This document shows, one piece after another, positions 25,888-37,800 of a DNA stretch of 64,000 nucleotides. Both the position numbers and the translations under genes were made by a program. A model generated the notes under the pieces. The model saw nothing but the letters and a program-made list of their open reading frames with translations. It was not told the origin of the DNA and did not search any database. Position 1 is the first letter of the stretch. Each line of letters starts with the position of its first letter. The stretch is taken from positions 50,054,282-50,118,281 of the forward strand of contig CM067317.1 of assembly GCA_034231615.1 (NCBI GenBank). The letters run 5' to 3'. Source of the stretch: Meghimatium bilineatum (taxonomy: Eukaryota; Mollusca; Gastropoda; Stylommatophora; Philomycidae).

Positions 25888-28800
25888 CATATTCTTTCCA
25901 GAACGTTGTCTTCATTGTGGATACCTGAACACCTCTCTGTCCTGGACAAGCAGGCATGCATTGGCCAGAGACGTGCATACATTCTTCGATGTCCATTGTC
26001 TTCTTAGTCTTTCTCTCGCCTGGCACTCTACCCTCTAGAATCAACCTTTCGATATCATTATGTCGCTTTGTCCAAAATACTGTAACTTCTTTCTTATGTT
26101 GGTATTTAGAAGCCAGCCTTCATTTAGTTTCAGTAATTTCAATGTTCTTCCTTTTCTCTGTCCATGATATTTGTAAATTCTTGAGACTAACGGGAATTGA
26201 ACCAGTCCGTTCTAGAACGGACTGGTTCAATTCCCGTTAGTCTCAAGAATTTTTAAATATTATCCTCTGGCTTCCTACTTAAAAATTTACTTATTATGAT
26301 ATTTGTAGGATCTTTCTGAAGCACTTCATTTCAATGAATTTATTCTTTTGGATATTGTCTTGTTTAAAGTCCAAGTCTCGCATCCATATGTCTCCAGACT
26401 TAAATTGGTAAAATATCCTATTCAAGACATGGCTATCAACCCAGCACTTTTTGGCTGTGGTGATTTTTTTTCTACTTCAGACTACATCCTTTTAATCTGC
26501 AGTAGTTTGAGAATGAGCGCAGAAGAAGAAGTTCCATGAGGAGTCTTCTTGACTGATAACAAAAAAGCTTTACAAATGACAGCACCTGATGTTATTGCCT
26601 TCTTCTTCTTGATCAGGAACCAGAATCTTAACACAGAAGACATTCTCATAAACATTTCATTCACTGCTCCATCAGTCATCAAAGATTCCGTTCATGTTTC
26701 CATCAGTCATCAAAGATTCCGTTCATGTTTCCATCAGTCATCAAAGATTCCGTTCATGTTTCCATCAGTCATCAAAGATTCCGTTCATGTTTCCATCAGT
26801 CATCAAAGAGTTCATTCACTGTTCCATCAATCATCAGAGTCTGGTCAATGTTCCATCATTCATCAAAGAATCTGTTTTTCCATCAGTCATTGATGAGTGA
26901 TAAAACTCAGTGCCAAATAAATGTTGATTATGTGATCTGACTTTTACTCCTCACAGAAAACAGAATACGAACAGTACATTGTCTGATGTGAAACAACTGA
27001 TCCAAGAGAATACCACCTATCCAAGCCCAGTACAAGAGAACACCACCGAAATAGACTAAATCCCAAAAACAACCCAAATTGAGACACTGCCAACACACTA
27101 GCTAGATAGTTGAACACCAACTGATATCATGCCCTGCTCTACAAGATATAAAACATATGCTTTTGCTGAAGAACCCAAGCATTGACAAAACAATACAGAA
27201 ACCATAAAAAACTGAAAATAACAACACGTTTCCAAAATAACAACACGTTTTCAAGAGCTGACGCTCAGTACCTAAATCAAAGACCAGACAAAACTTCTCA
27301 CCTGGTTAATCCTATATCATCATTCTTTGTACATAAACATTATCCACTTCATCCAGTTCCTTGTGTAGCCTATGTGTGTTACCAGGGTCCCAAATGGGGA
27401 GCACATAAAGGGGCCTTATATGGGGTTAATTAACCCCCATTTAGGAAATCAAAACAATAAAAATTCAACAAACCATGACTGCAACAGAAAAATAAGAAAA
27501 CCTAACCCAATCATCTGACACAGGAGGTATGTGTAAGACATGGAAGAACTGGAAAGCTAACAACAGGTAAAAAATATATTAGATTCCTTGAGAAACTGAG
27601 CTAAGTAGGGAGCTAAGAGGTGAATAGATATAGAATAGAAAGAGCTTAGAGCATCACAACATGATAAGATAGATAAATATTTTTATGTAAACAGATATGC
27701 TGGACAGGAAGGCATAATATTGTAGTTTTGCTGTAAATGATCTCTCAAGCACTGCAGCATTGTTAGAAAACCATAGCTCTGCATCTTGAGTGACTTTATG
27801 AGTATGATTAGGAAGGTACAAGTGGGTCTTGTTCGCAAACAGTGGATTGAGGCCTTGAGAAAGATGAGGCTGAAAGTGGTTATATTTGTTTTCATGCCGG
27901 GGCATGTGGGTGTTCGAGGCAATGAAAGAGCAGATCAACTGGTGCCATGCGCGATTGTGGCACAGGGCAATGGATCGAGCTGACGTTTTGAACTCCTTGA
28001 GAGATTATAGCACGCGAGAGTGAGACTAGTGTGCATGATGATTCCTTTTCAATGGCCATTCTGGAAAAAATAAAGTTATGGTTTGAAATGCGGTGTTGCT
28101 AGAAGTTAACATTTTGGAGGGCACAGAAGAATGATAGTCAATCAGCATAGGACCAGTACTGTCAGTACAAGTGTAATGGCGGATACACTCAGGGAGAGAT
28201 TGGAGCAACTATGGATCTGTCCAGTTTGCAGTGATGATGATCCGACAACTAACTAACATAGCTCTTGACCATTTAGTCTGACATCGTAAGATCAATGTAT
28301 GTATTAAAAACATTGGAAAGAGTATGGAACACTACAAGCAATACAAAAAGAGACAAAAATGAAAAGTTAGACTGCTTTCCTTCATTAAGACCGTTTATCT
28401 TTTTGTTCACATAATACACTCAAGGGTCGAAGATAACTATCTGATTAGCAATTAAACCACCAAATGCTACATGTGTTGGTGAATCCTTCGTTTTTCTATA
28501 ACTTCTTTATATATTACAGCAGGGTAAGTGAAACCCTGATGGAGGTAAATGAAATGACAATAAAACCGTGACGGAGGCAAAAGTAATGACAGTAAAACAC
28601 TAATAGAGCTAAAGTTAATGGCACTAAAACCATGACGGAGGTAATGCGAATACAGACTAAATAATTAACATTCATCTTAGAAATCATCATTTCATTAACA
28701 TACCACAATTATCAAAGCCACTGGTCCTGCAAAACTCCATATAAATGATTCTGATGTTGATAGCCAACAGCTGCAGAAGATGAACAAAAAAAACATTTGT

Positions 28801-31800
28801 TAATTAAATCGTTGGAAAAAATATGAATTTATTTTTTAAAAGTTGGTAGCAAATCCTATTCAAAAGGTAGCCATTAATCCAGTAATTTTTGGCTGTATTG
28901 ATTTTCTAGGCTAAATAAATATGTTCAGTAGTTTGCCATTGTTTTCTAAATTGTCTGAGTGAACAATTGCCTGCATACATTAGAAAAACAGAATCTGATA
29001 TGTTCACAAGGTAAAATATATAATTACCAAAAAACTAATCGAAACCACAAGACATAATTATATACACCGATGGCTCCGTTAAAATAAACACAAATAAAAG
29101 TGGTTGGGGTTTTGTTGCCTACAGAAACTGCATGAAGTTGGTTGAGAAATCTTCAGCAAACCCCACTATCACATCAAACATGAGGATGGAGATAGAGGTA
29201 GTTACAGCAGCACTTAATTGGTTGATAACTGATACATCAACACACTCAGTAATACTCATAGACTCTCAAAGCATGCTGCGCAAGATAGAAAAGTTCATGC
29301 TAAGAAAAGAATGGTGGGACTTATTGAACAACTCAATTGTTCAGAGCATTACATGGATATACAGCCCTGGTCATGCTGGGGTCAGAGGAAACAAGAGAGC
29401 CGACTTATTGGCAGGCAATGTGATGATAGACGGCACACTTCTGAGAAAAGACAAAGCAGACTTAATGAAGGCAAAATAAATTCATTTCAAGATGAAGATG
29501 ATGTCAATGAGGCTGAAAACATACACATGCAGAGAATGTTAGAAATGGGAGTATCTAGAGGTGAGGGATGAAAAAGTAAATTTTTTGGAAAGTCCAGAAG
29601 ATCACACGATCAAACACCTGACCGGGACTCTGAGTCTACATACACTGGGATGGCTGCTAGAATGGAGGGCAGAGCACTTATGGGAATGCCTCGCATGCTG
29701 TGAAGCCAGTTTCTAATCAAGAATAATTACCAAAAAGCTATAAAAAATTAAAACATCAACTGGTTTTTTTCTCCTTATTTAAAAAAATTATAATTGCCTT
29801 TATCATCTTTTTATTAGTAGTGGTAGATATTTTGTGAACTTTTTCACTATTATCGATCTGATAAGTTTTATCGATCTGATAAGTTTTATCGATCTGATAA
29901 GTTTTATCGATGTGATAAGTTTTATCGATCTGATAAGTTTTATCGATGTGATAAGTTTTATCGATGTGATAAGTTTTATCGATCTGATAAGTTTTATCGA
30001 TGTGATAAGTTTTATCGATGTGATAAGTTTTATCGATCTGATAAGTTTTATCGATCTGATAAGTTTTATCGATGTGATAAGTTTTATCGATCTGATAAGT
30101 TTGATGTTAAAAAAATATTCTGAATCATTTCAACTTAACTTCAAGTTAGGATTTTCAGGAGGAGAAACCTAAATCTCAATACTGAAGCGACCTCAAAAAC
30201 ATTATCTTTGTATACACTAGTTTTCACCTTCTACATATTCCCACATGAGCAATGTATTTATTTATATTCTTCATATCTTCCAACTTCCAGAAGGATTATT
30301 CTGTATTTCTGATAAAAATAACCACCACACTCTGTATTCATTTTCAAAATAACCTCTACATTTTGTATTTCTATTCAAAATAACCTCTACATTTTGTATT
30401 TATATTCAAAATATCCACTTATTCTGAATTTCTGTTCAAAATAACTACTAAATTCTGTATTTCTGTTCAAAATAACCATTACACTCTGTATTTTGATCTG
30501 AAATGGTGTACATGTAATTCTTCACTACATGGTCAATATGGATGTCTTCAATGAAAAATTAGTATAATCATCATCAAATGCTGTTTCCGCAACAAAGGTT
30601 GGCTGCAACAGTCCTCCAACATCTTCGGTCTCTTGCTTTGGTGGTTCACTCTGTTAGACTGTAATCTGTCCATCTCATGATGTTTATCTCATGATGTGTA
30701 TCTCTCGCTAGCCTACCCTCACGTAAGGTCTTCAACAATGTGTGATGTTTTTTTAATGTCTAAAAATGAGTATATTCTGTACAAAAGACAGAAAATCTGT
30801 ACAAGATGGCAGTTATGTGTCTTCCTGTGCGTATACACATTTATGTGTCTTCATGAGCGTATACATATTTATGTGTCTTCATGAGCTTATGCATATTTAT
30901 GACAATGTCAATTAAATCATGATATTTACCCAATAAAATGAGTTTGAAATTTGGTTGAAAAATATGATGCAGACACAAGTATAATTGGGATGATATAATA
31001 ATACTGGCCCAAAGGGCAGAGCAAGGAATAGCAACACTGTGACCTACTATGCATGTCATAAGAAGCTACTAAGAAAGTATTGGGGTGGAGTTGACTGTCC
31101 ATCTGAGGTTAAAGGACCCCAAAACTTTGCTCAAACAGATGTGTGCAGATATCACAGCCAAAATGTAAACCATGACTCCTATTCTCCTGACAATAAATAA
31201 CCAGCTGTAGTTTGAAAACAAATGCAGAAGATACCACTGTTCATACTAGCGTGTGTAGATTTAAACTGGTTGTGCTGGTTATTTAAACAACAAAAACCTG
31301 CTTTTAACACAGAATAAAACTTACAAACTGGCATTTCCATAAGCTCCAGTATACAAGCCCACAGCAAGTCCAACTATTATTCCAGGTATAACTGAAGAAC
31401 AAAAGTTAACCAAATTAATGATGAAAAAAAAATATTGAAATAAGTGATAATGTTGTTTCAGTCCAGTCTGTTATATAAACTGTTAACTATACTTTTTAAT
31501 GTGTGTTTTGTGAACTGTTAATAACTAAACTATACTGTTAAAAGTGTATGTTTTATGAATGTTCACTATTACTTTTAAATGCGAGTTTATGAACTGTTAA
31601 TTAATACTTTTGTTACTGAACTACATGAAGAATACATAACATTTTAAAAATGACAATTCTAAAATGTATATTTTTCTGCATTATCAAGTTATTTCCTACA
31701 TCACTGTACATATTCAGCTGTATAAAGTATACAAAACATACCATATCCCAGGAGGTAGTAAAACTTCATGGAGCCGTAGTTGATAGTCTGTTTCTCAGTG

Positions 31801-34800
31801 AGTATTCGGTAAATATGAAGTATCTCAACAAACATCCACATAAAGCATGCCATGTAGAAATAGTGTAGAGCTATGGCAATCAGCCGGCAGAACAACTGGA
31901 GACAGGATCAAAACTAATAAATTATTTGATTCTTAAACATACCTGGATCTCCATGCTATGTTTCTGCATAGTCTTAATCTTTTAATCTTTTTTTCAGATA
32001 TCTATTAGTGTGAGTATATATATATATTCTGTAAAGGACATGTCATATATATAGAACATTGTCCTCACTCTGTAAGCTTCTCGGTTCTGTGCAAGTTGTC
32101 CAGCTTCTTTTAGTATCATGTTCAGAAGGTCTTAGATGTCATGTGTCCATCGTAGTCTTGGTCTGCCTTAATTAATCTTACTAAACCATTGTCTCATTGT
32201 ATGTCTGAAAGATGTTAACTTGCGTGTTTTTTTATAATATTGAGGAGCCAGTCATCTTCTATGTTCAGCTCTTTGTGGACATCTGTGTTTGTTCGTCTTT
32301 CTCTCCATGATATTCTTAGTGCCTTTCTATAACATTTCATTTCAAATGTCAATATTTTCTTTTCAATTGCAGATGTCATTGCCCATATCTCACAACTATA
32401 TGTTGATCCTGAAAGATATAGCTTCTTAATAGTTGTAACTTCATATCCTGAACAGGATGTAGCATTCATCACAGCCCTTCGAAACGTCTGTCGATCTTGA
32501 GCGAGTCTTCCTGCTTCTGTTACTGTCATGTTCAAGTGGTCTTTGATGTCTTGTGTCCATCTTCTTCATCATCTGTCTCTTGTTCATCTCCCTGATATCA
32601 TCCCCTCCATTACGGTCTTCTCTAGGCTGTCATGGTGTTTGATATGGCCAAAATATTGTAGTTTTCTAGAAAGAACCATGCATTTTAGCCATTTTAGAAA
32701 TTTTACATTCATTTCTTTCAGGATGGCTACATTGGTGATCTTATTGGTCCATGATATATTAATGATAAGGAATTTGAGGAGCCTGGTGTTCTAGAGATAG
32801 GCCTATGGATGACTTTGAAACTGTAAGTCCTTTGTGTGTGTTTGTCCACACTGTCCATGTTGGCTGTCCACAACATAACATTGACACACACAAGCAAACA
32901 ACACCTCCAAACCATATCTAACATCCACTTATTTCTATTGTCTCTGAAATTTAAATAAATAACTCAATAAATAAAAAAGTTATGCCCAAAAAACCAAACA
33001 CTTGTAGAAAAACCAGAAGTCATAAAAATGGCCAGGTGCGAGAGGAAGTATGCATTATTTTTCTCTGGGCTGCTACAGGTTAAAGACCCACTTCAATATA
33101 GACATAAATTCATGGGAGAATTTTGCACAAGACAGATCCAACTAACATCGCAGAATCAGGAGTCATGCAGCTGCAGCAGAGAACCTCAAGACACGATGGT
33201 GCTCAACAAATATGTACAAGAAGAAAATAAAGTTCTGCTAAATATATCAAAGACTCCTGTCACAGAGTGTGGAAAAAAATTCCAGGCACACATAGGACTC
33301 CTTAGTCACTAACGGACACACAGCAGTCGTCATCATCTTCATGATCTTCCCAGTTGAACTCACATGATCATCATTGATTCAGTTAGCAGAATATAACTGC
33401 CATAGATCTTCCCAGTTGAACTCACATGATCATCATTGATTCGGATAGCAGAATATAACTGCCATAGACATCCAAAGTAATGGCCTCAATTTCCATCCTC
33501 ATAATGGAACTACTTGTTCTATATGCTCCATCATGTTTGGCGATGACTCTGCCACTTGTACTAGCTATAAAACTCCCATCAGAGTTCTCACTACAACGGA
33601 CAGATCCACCTGGGAACATTATGACATCATCTCCCCCCCCCCCCCCCCCAAGGGTCATCAAATATTGCAAAGGAGGTTGTTTATTGCTTGTGTGACAAAG
33701 GCAACACGACCTTGCTTAACTTACAGCTGCAGGGAATGATGATGTCATAGTGTTCACAAATGGCTCTTTACTCATGGCTCTTTCCTTCATGGCTCTACTA
33801 TTGAAAGTCACCGCCTATGGCTTCTGGTAAAAAATAAGGTTGACTGAAATCTACTTCAAGTGGAATCTCATATTTTAATAGTTAAATTAATTTAATGGAA
33901 ATAAACATACACTAAAAAAACATACCTCTGGAGATGTTCTATTAATTCCAATGACATATGCCAAATCTACTATGAAAATGGTGAAGATAAGATTGATGCG
34001 GATGCTGTTCCAGTTACATTGGAGTCTCTTGAAGGTAAACAGCACAAAGAATGAAAGCAGCATCAATGACAGTGATATTGCTGTTAGTGCATAGGTTACT
34101 GCTTCCATGTTAACAATCGGAGGCAGCAATGCCTGAAACGACAACAATATTTATGGCTCAAAAAGAAAACAAATTGGTACACACTAATACAAAACATAGA
34201 TACTTGTAGAAGTGCAGGCAGAAACCATCAAAGTTGTAGAAAGTGCTGATGACAGTGCTAATTTGTATTCATAGCTCATTATGACACTAATTTCAGACAT
34301 ATCACAATTATTCTGGACATGGAAAAGGAACCATTACCCTGATTACTTTTGTTTGTCCCTGCTTCTTCTTCTGCGTTAACTCTCAAATAATCAGCATGAG
34401 TATACACATGATTTTAGCTGGAGAATGTGAAGTATGCTGCGCTGATAGTTTTACAGCACAGATGTGCTATTTACACCTTTCCGCCCATCGCATACATTTT
34501 TGGCTTTTGTCTATACCATTTCTAGTGAGGAGCTCACTATGTCAGAACAGCCTATTGCTACGCCTTATGATACTGTCGCAGCACTCGCCAGCCTAACTGC
34601 TATTTCATCACCCCAAACAGCCAGGCATGAAAATGTATGTGATGACTGTTAACCACATCTATATTAAATATGTCTAATCTCCATACTGCTAATACGATAT
34701 ATTGTTTCCTGTAGAACAAAGGGTTGCAACTATCACTAACCATCTATTACTATTTTGGGTTTATGTCATTAATTTTGATCACGAGGTTCAGACTCTTTGA

Positions 34801-37800
34801 CCTCATCTTCTAATGTTGTTCAAGCATTCTTTGATCTCTCCATTCTTCCATTTCCCTGCAGGTTCAAGGTAAGTATCTGTCTGATTATGCTTTTCAATTG
34901 TTTCCTGAAGGTATCATTATCATCATCAAGCTCCGTCTCCACATTGAAGATTTGCTGCAACAGACCTCCAACCTTTTGATGGTGCACTCTGTTAGATTGT
35001 AACCTGTTGATCTTGTGATGTTACTCTCCCACTTGTATCTATGCCTACCTCTTGCTCGCCTTCCTTTGACTTTACCCTCAAGTAAGGTTTCAACATGGTG
35101 TCATGTCTTTAATGTGTCCAGAATATTTTATTTGTTTGATCTTTGTTTCCTTTAATAATTCTTTCTTCATATTAAATGTTTTATATACCAGAAGGTATAT
35201 ACAATATATTTTGACATGGGGTGCAAAGAGTACTGCATTGCTGTCATGTGGACCCAGGGTTAGCAGATAACCAAGATCCTTAACCTTTACGACTCTGCAG
35301 GCGAGGTCACGCACCCGTAGGACACGCCCCCTTGTGCCTGCGGGCGAGGTCACTCACCATACGATATCGCCTGATTCCCGAGTACGGAACTTCACGAAGT
35401 AATGAACAGATGCCGTATAAAGCCCGCCAAACGAAGCTAGGATTACGTCACAGTTTAAAGGTCAAATTCCTTTACTCATTACGATTGTAAGAGAGAGAAG
35501 CAGGTTGAATTTGTCAATGTATTTCTAGAGCGACTTTAGCCATTTTCGGCCGTATTTTACTATCAAATTGAGTGCCGCGTGGCATGGGTAAGTGATCGTG
35601 ACTACATGTTCTAATTGTTGTTCTTTGTGTTTAATATGTTGTTATTTGATAAGAATGTTTGTGTATTCATTCAAAAACACAAAAATAATATGTATCAGGG
35701 GTGCCACATGTGTGCATGGACAATAATTACGTTGCGTGTCGGCATAGACCTAGTGTTGACCGGACGGACATTATATGCGATTTCTTCACGTTTTATTAGT
35801 TTTTTAGTTCATATTATATTAGTTTGGATATAAAACAATACATATACAATAAGTATAGGTATTTATGAGGATTTTACCAATGTTGCCACACATTGCTCAT
35901 GTATTAGGGGCGTCAAGAAGATATATTTGCGATTTTGAAAATGACGTTTTCCGTTTTCCCCCCGAATTTTCAATTTCACAACTTGCTCACAACTGTCATC
36001 ACACATACAACAACAACAAAAACATGATTATATTCACTATTCATTCCTTTATTTACATGTGCAAAAATTATTTAAATATCTTCTAAAACAAAAAAGTTAT
36101 TGCGTTTTCAAAACACTCACAATCAACAACGAAAATTTTCCAAAAAGAATCCAGGCCCTGGGGAGAAATTTCTCAATTTAATTCAGGGCCCTAAAGGTTA
36201 AAGTACCTTCTCGTGGTGCACCCTGGAAACAGAAATACAGCAGTTCATGCTGTGCTCCTGGCCAACACTTTTAGGGATCATGTCAGTAGTTGCAGATGGA
36301 ATGAGAATTGACTGCAAAAAGACAGGCAATAGCTCTGAAACCTCTGCGTCAAAACATATACTGTTGACACAGTGACACTTCCGGCTCGGTCAGCCATAAT
36401 GCAGATGCATTGGAGGGAAGGCCAATGCAAATGTTACGATATGGGTAGGTGTCGTCAAGAATATAGAGTTCCCTAGTATGAGACTGGCCACACTGGAGTT
36501 CACTAGAATGAGAATGACCACAATGGAGTTCACTAGTATGAGACTGACCATGCTGGAAATTCTTGAATAATCCAGTTCCTTGTTGTTAGTTACACTCCAG
36601 GAGATGCCAAGTATTGGACTCTTAAGCAATCATGATGGTACAGATGCACATATCTCTTCCAGAAATCTCTATATAACTTCTCTTCTGTGTTTTGTGATGA
36701 ACTAGAAGGTCATCACAAATGGATGAGGTGGGTGTGTGGGAAATGCACATGTCAAATCCCAGACGTGTTTGGTAACACTGCAGCCATGTATATGAAGACA
36801 TTGCCACCTTAGTCTAATTCAACTGTTGCCCTTGCCAACACAGCTCATACAAAAGAAATTAGGTCTGGAACCTAGGTGGCAATAGAGGCGTCTTCCTACA
36901 TTGGAAATAGTTTGCTGGCTACAAAGTGACTTGTTGAAGATTTACAGTTTGTGACCCATGCAAAATACCAACTCGTCACGTAACATAGAACCCAACTAAG
37001 TAGGAGGTTTATTTAATAGTCATTACATTAAGCTCAAGTCTCTTGGCTAGGAAAGAAAGCTCTGAGAAACCACCTCACAACCTACTGCACTTATGAAGTA
37101 AGAGCACATTACTCTTAATTCCTGGGGATAGAGATAAATAAACAAACGCTTCTGCCACCTATAGCAACACCTTGTGACTATCCTATAAAGAAAAAATATA
37201 AATAAAAAACAAACCGTTCCATCAGCCACATCAATGATGACAGCATATGTAGAGAGATGATTACATTCACATGTGACATAGTACTCCTCACAATGATCAG
37301 ACTTAATGCTGACCCTGCATATGGTGCTTTTTGTGATGCAGCCAGAGGTTGTCCATGTGCCAGTCCTGCAAATATACATCTCAGTATCAGTTAAAGTAAA
37401 GTAAGCTCACTCCCTTATGTTGCAAGCAAGTGAATGGGAAGCAAAGAATAACAACATTGTAACCTGTCATGCATGTCAACAAGGTGATTAAGTAAGCTTG
37501 GCGGTGGGGTTGGCTGTTCCTTCTCATAGGCCAAAGTAATCTAAAAACCATGCCAAAGCTAAATGTGTCAGGTTGAAAAGAGCAGATATCACAGCAAAGC
37601 TGTAAAACATGACACAATGCATAACATTATCTGGACTACATCCTGCTAATCAGCAAGATGTTGAGAACAATATTTCTTTACATATTAATGTGTCAAAACT
37701 TCAGAAATCCTGGATTGTCCATGAACTCCATGGTCACAGCTTATATAACCAAATTGGACTAACACTCTTAACTGAAAGTTCCTCACAAAAGAGGCACATA

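Larger units (their letters stand above)
25885..26400 (-). pseudogene. LINE C-terminal fragment carrying the palindromic insertion
   Basis: Minus-strand reading gives [20 protein letters not shown] and, beyond the insertion, ENILEMKCFRK-like sequence and a HMDARLGL block, the usual LINE RT thumb/C-terminus, broken by stops and by the 120-base insert at 26176-26295. Confidence 0.7.
25300..28703. other. CELSR intron with nested repeats
   Basis: LINE fragments, a SINE piece, TA microsatellite, palindromic insertion, minisatellites and an RNase H relic are listed separately. 26891-27739 shows nothing recognisable. Confidence 0.6.
28771..31324. other. CELSR intron
   Basis: Holds an RNase H relic, the GATA-type array, a 32 bp repeat, a LINE tail and a SINE-like copy, listed separately; 28771-29049 and 30771-31011 show nothing else. 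Confidence 0.6.
31896..33925. other. CELSR intron with LINE debris
   Basis: Pieces at 32060-32900 and 33000-33335 and an RNase H relic at 33430-33770 are listed separately. A C17 run lies at 33633-33649. Confidence 0.6.
34133..37214. other. CELSR intron with nested TTAA element
   Basis: Contains a SINE 3' end (34360-34405), LINE tail (34915-35210), G+C-rich repeat split by the TTAA element (35215-36440) and a tandem repeat (36464-36560). 34406-34914 and 36561-37214 show no recognised feature. Confidence 0.6.

Noticed and set aside
25635..26044. Open frames with IYIYIY tracts
   Set aside because: They cross the (TA)n run; the non-repeat part is LINE debris.
26175..26252. tRNA gene suggested by GGTTCAATTCC
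   Set aside because: Only a B-box is present, duplicated in inverted orientation; no A-box, anticodon stem or acceptor stem.
26549..26940. Three overlapping open frames rich in [12 protein letters not shown] repeats
   Set aside because: A 31 bp tandem repeat read in three frames.
29834..30172. 112-residue open frame of [12 protein letters not shown] repeats
   Set aside because: An 18 bp period keeps any one frame open; no start context or homology.
33028..33312. 94-residue open frame as a host zinc-finger gene
   Set aside because: A single incomplete C-x2-C...H-like end followed by a stop fits a LINE C-terminus better.
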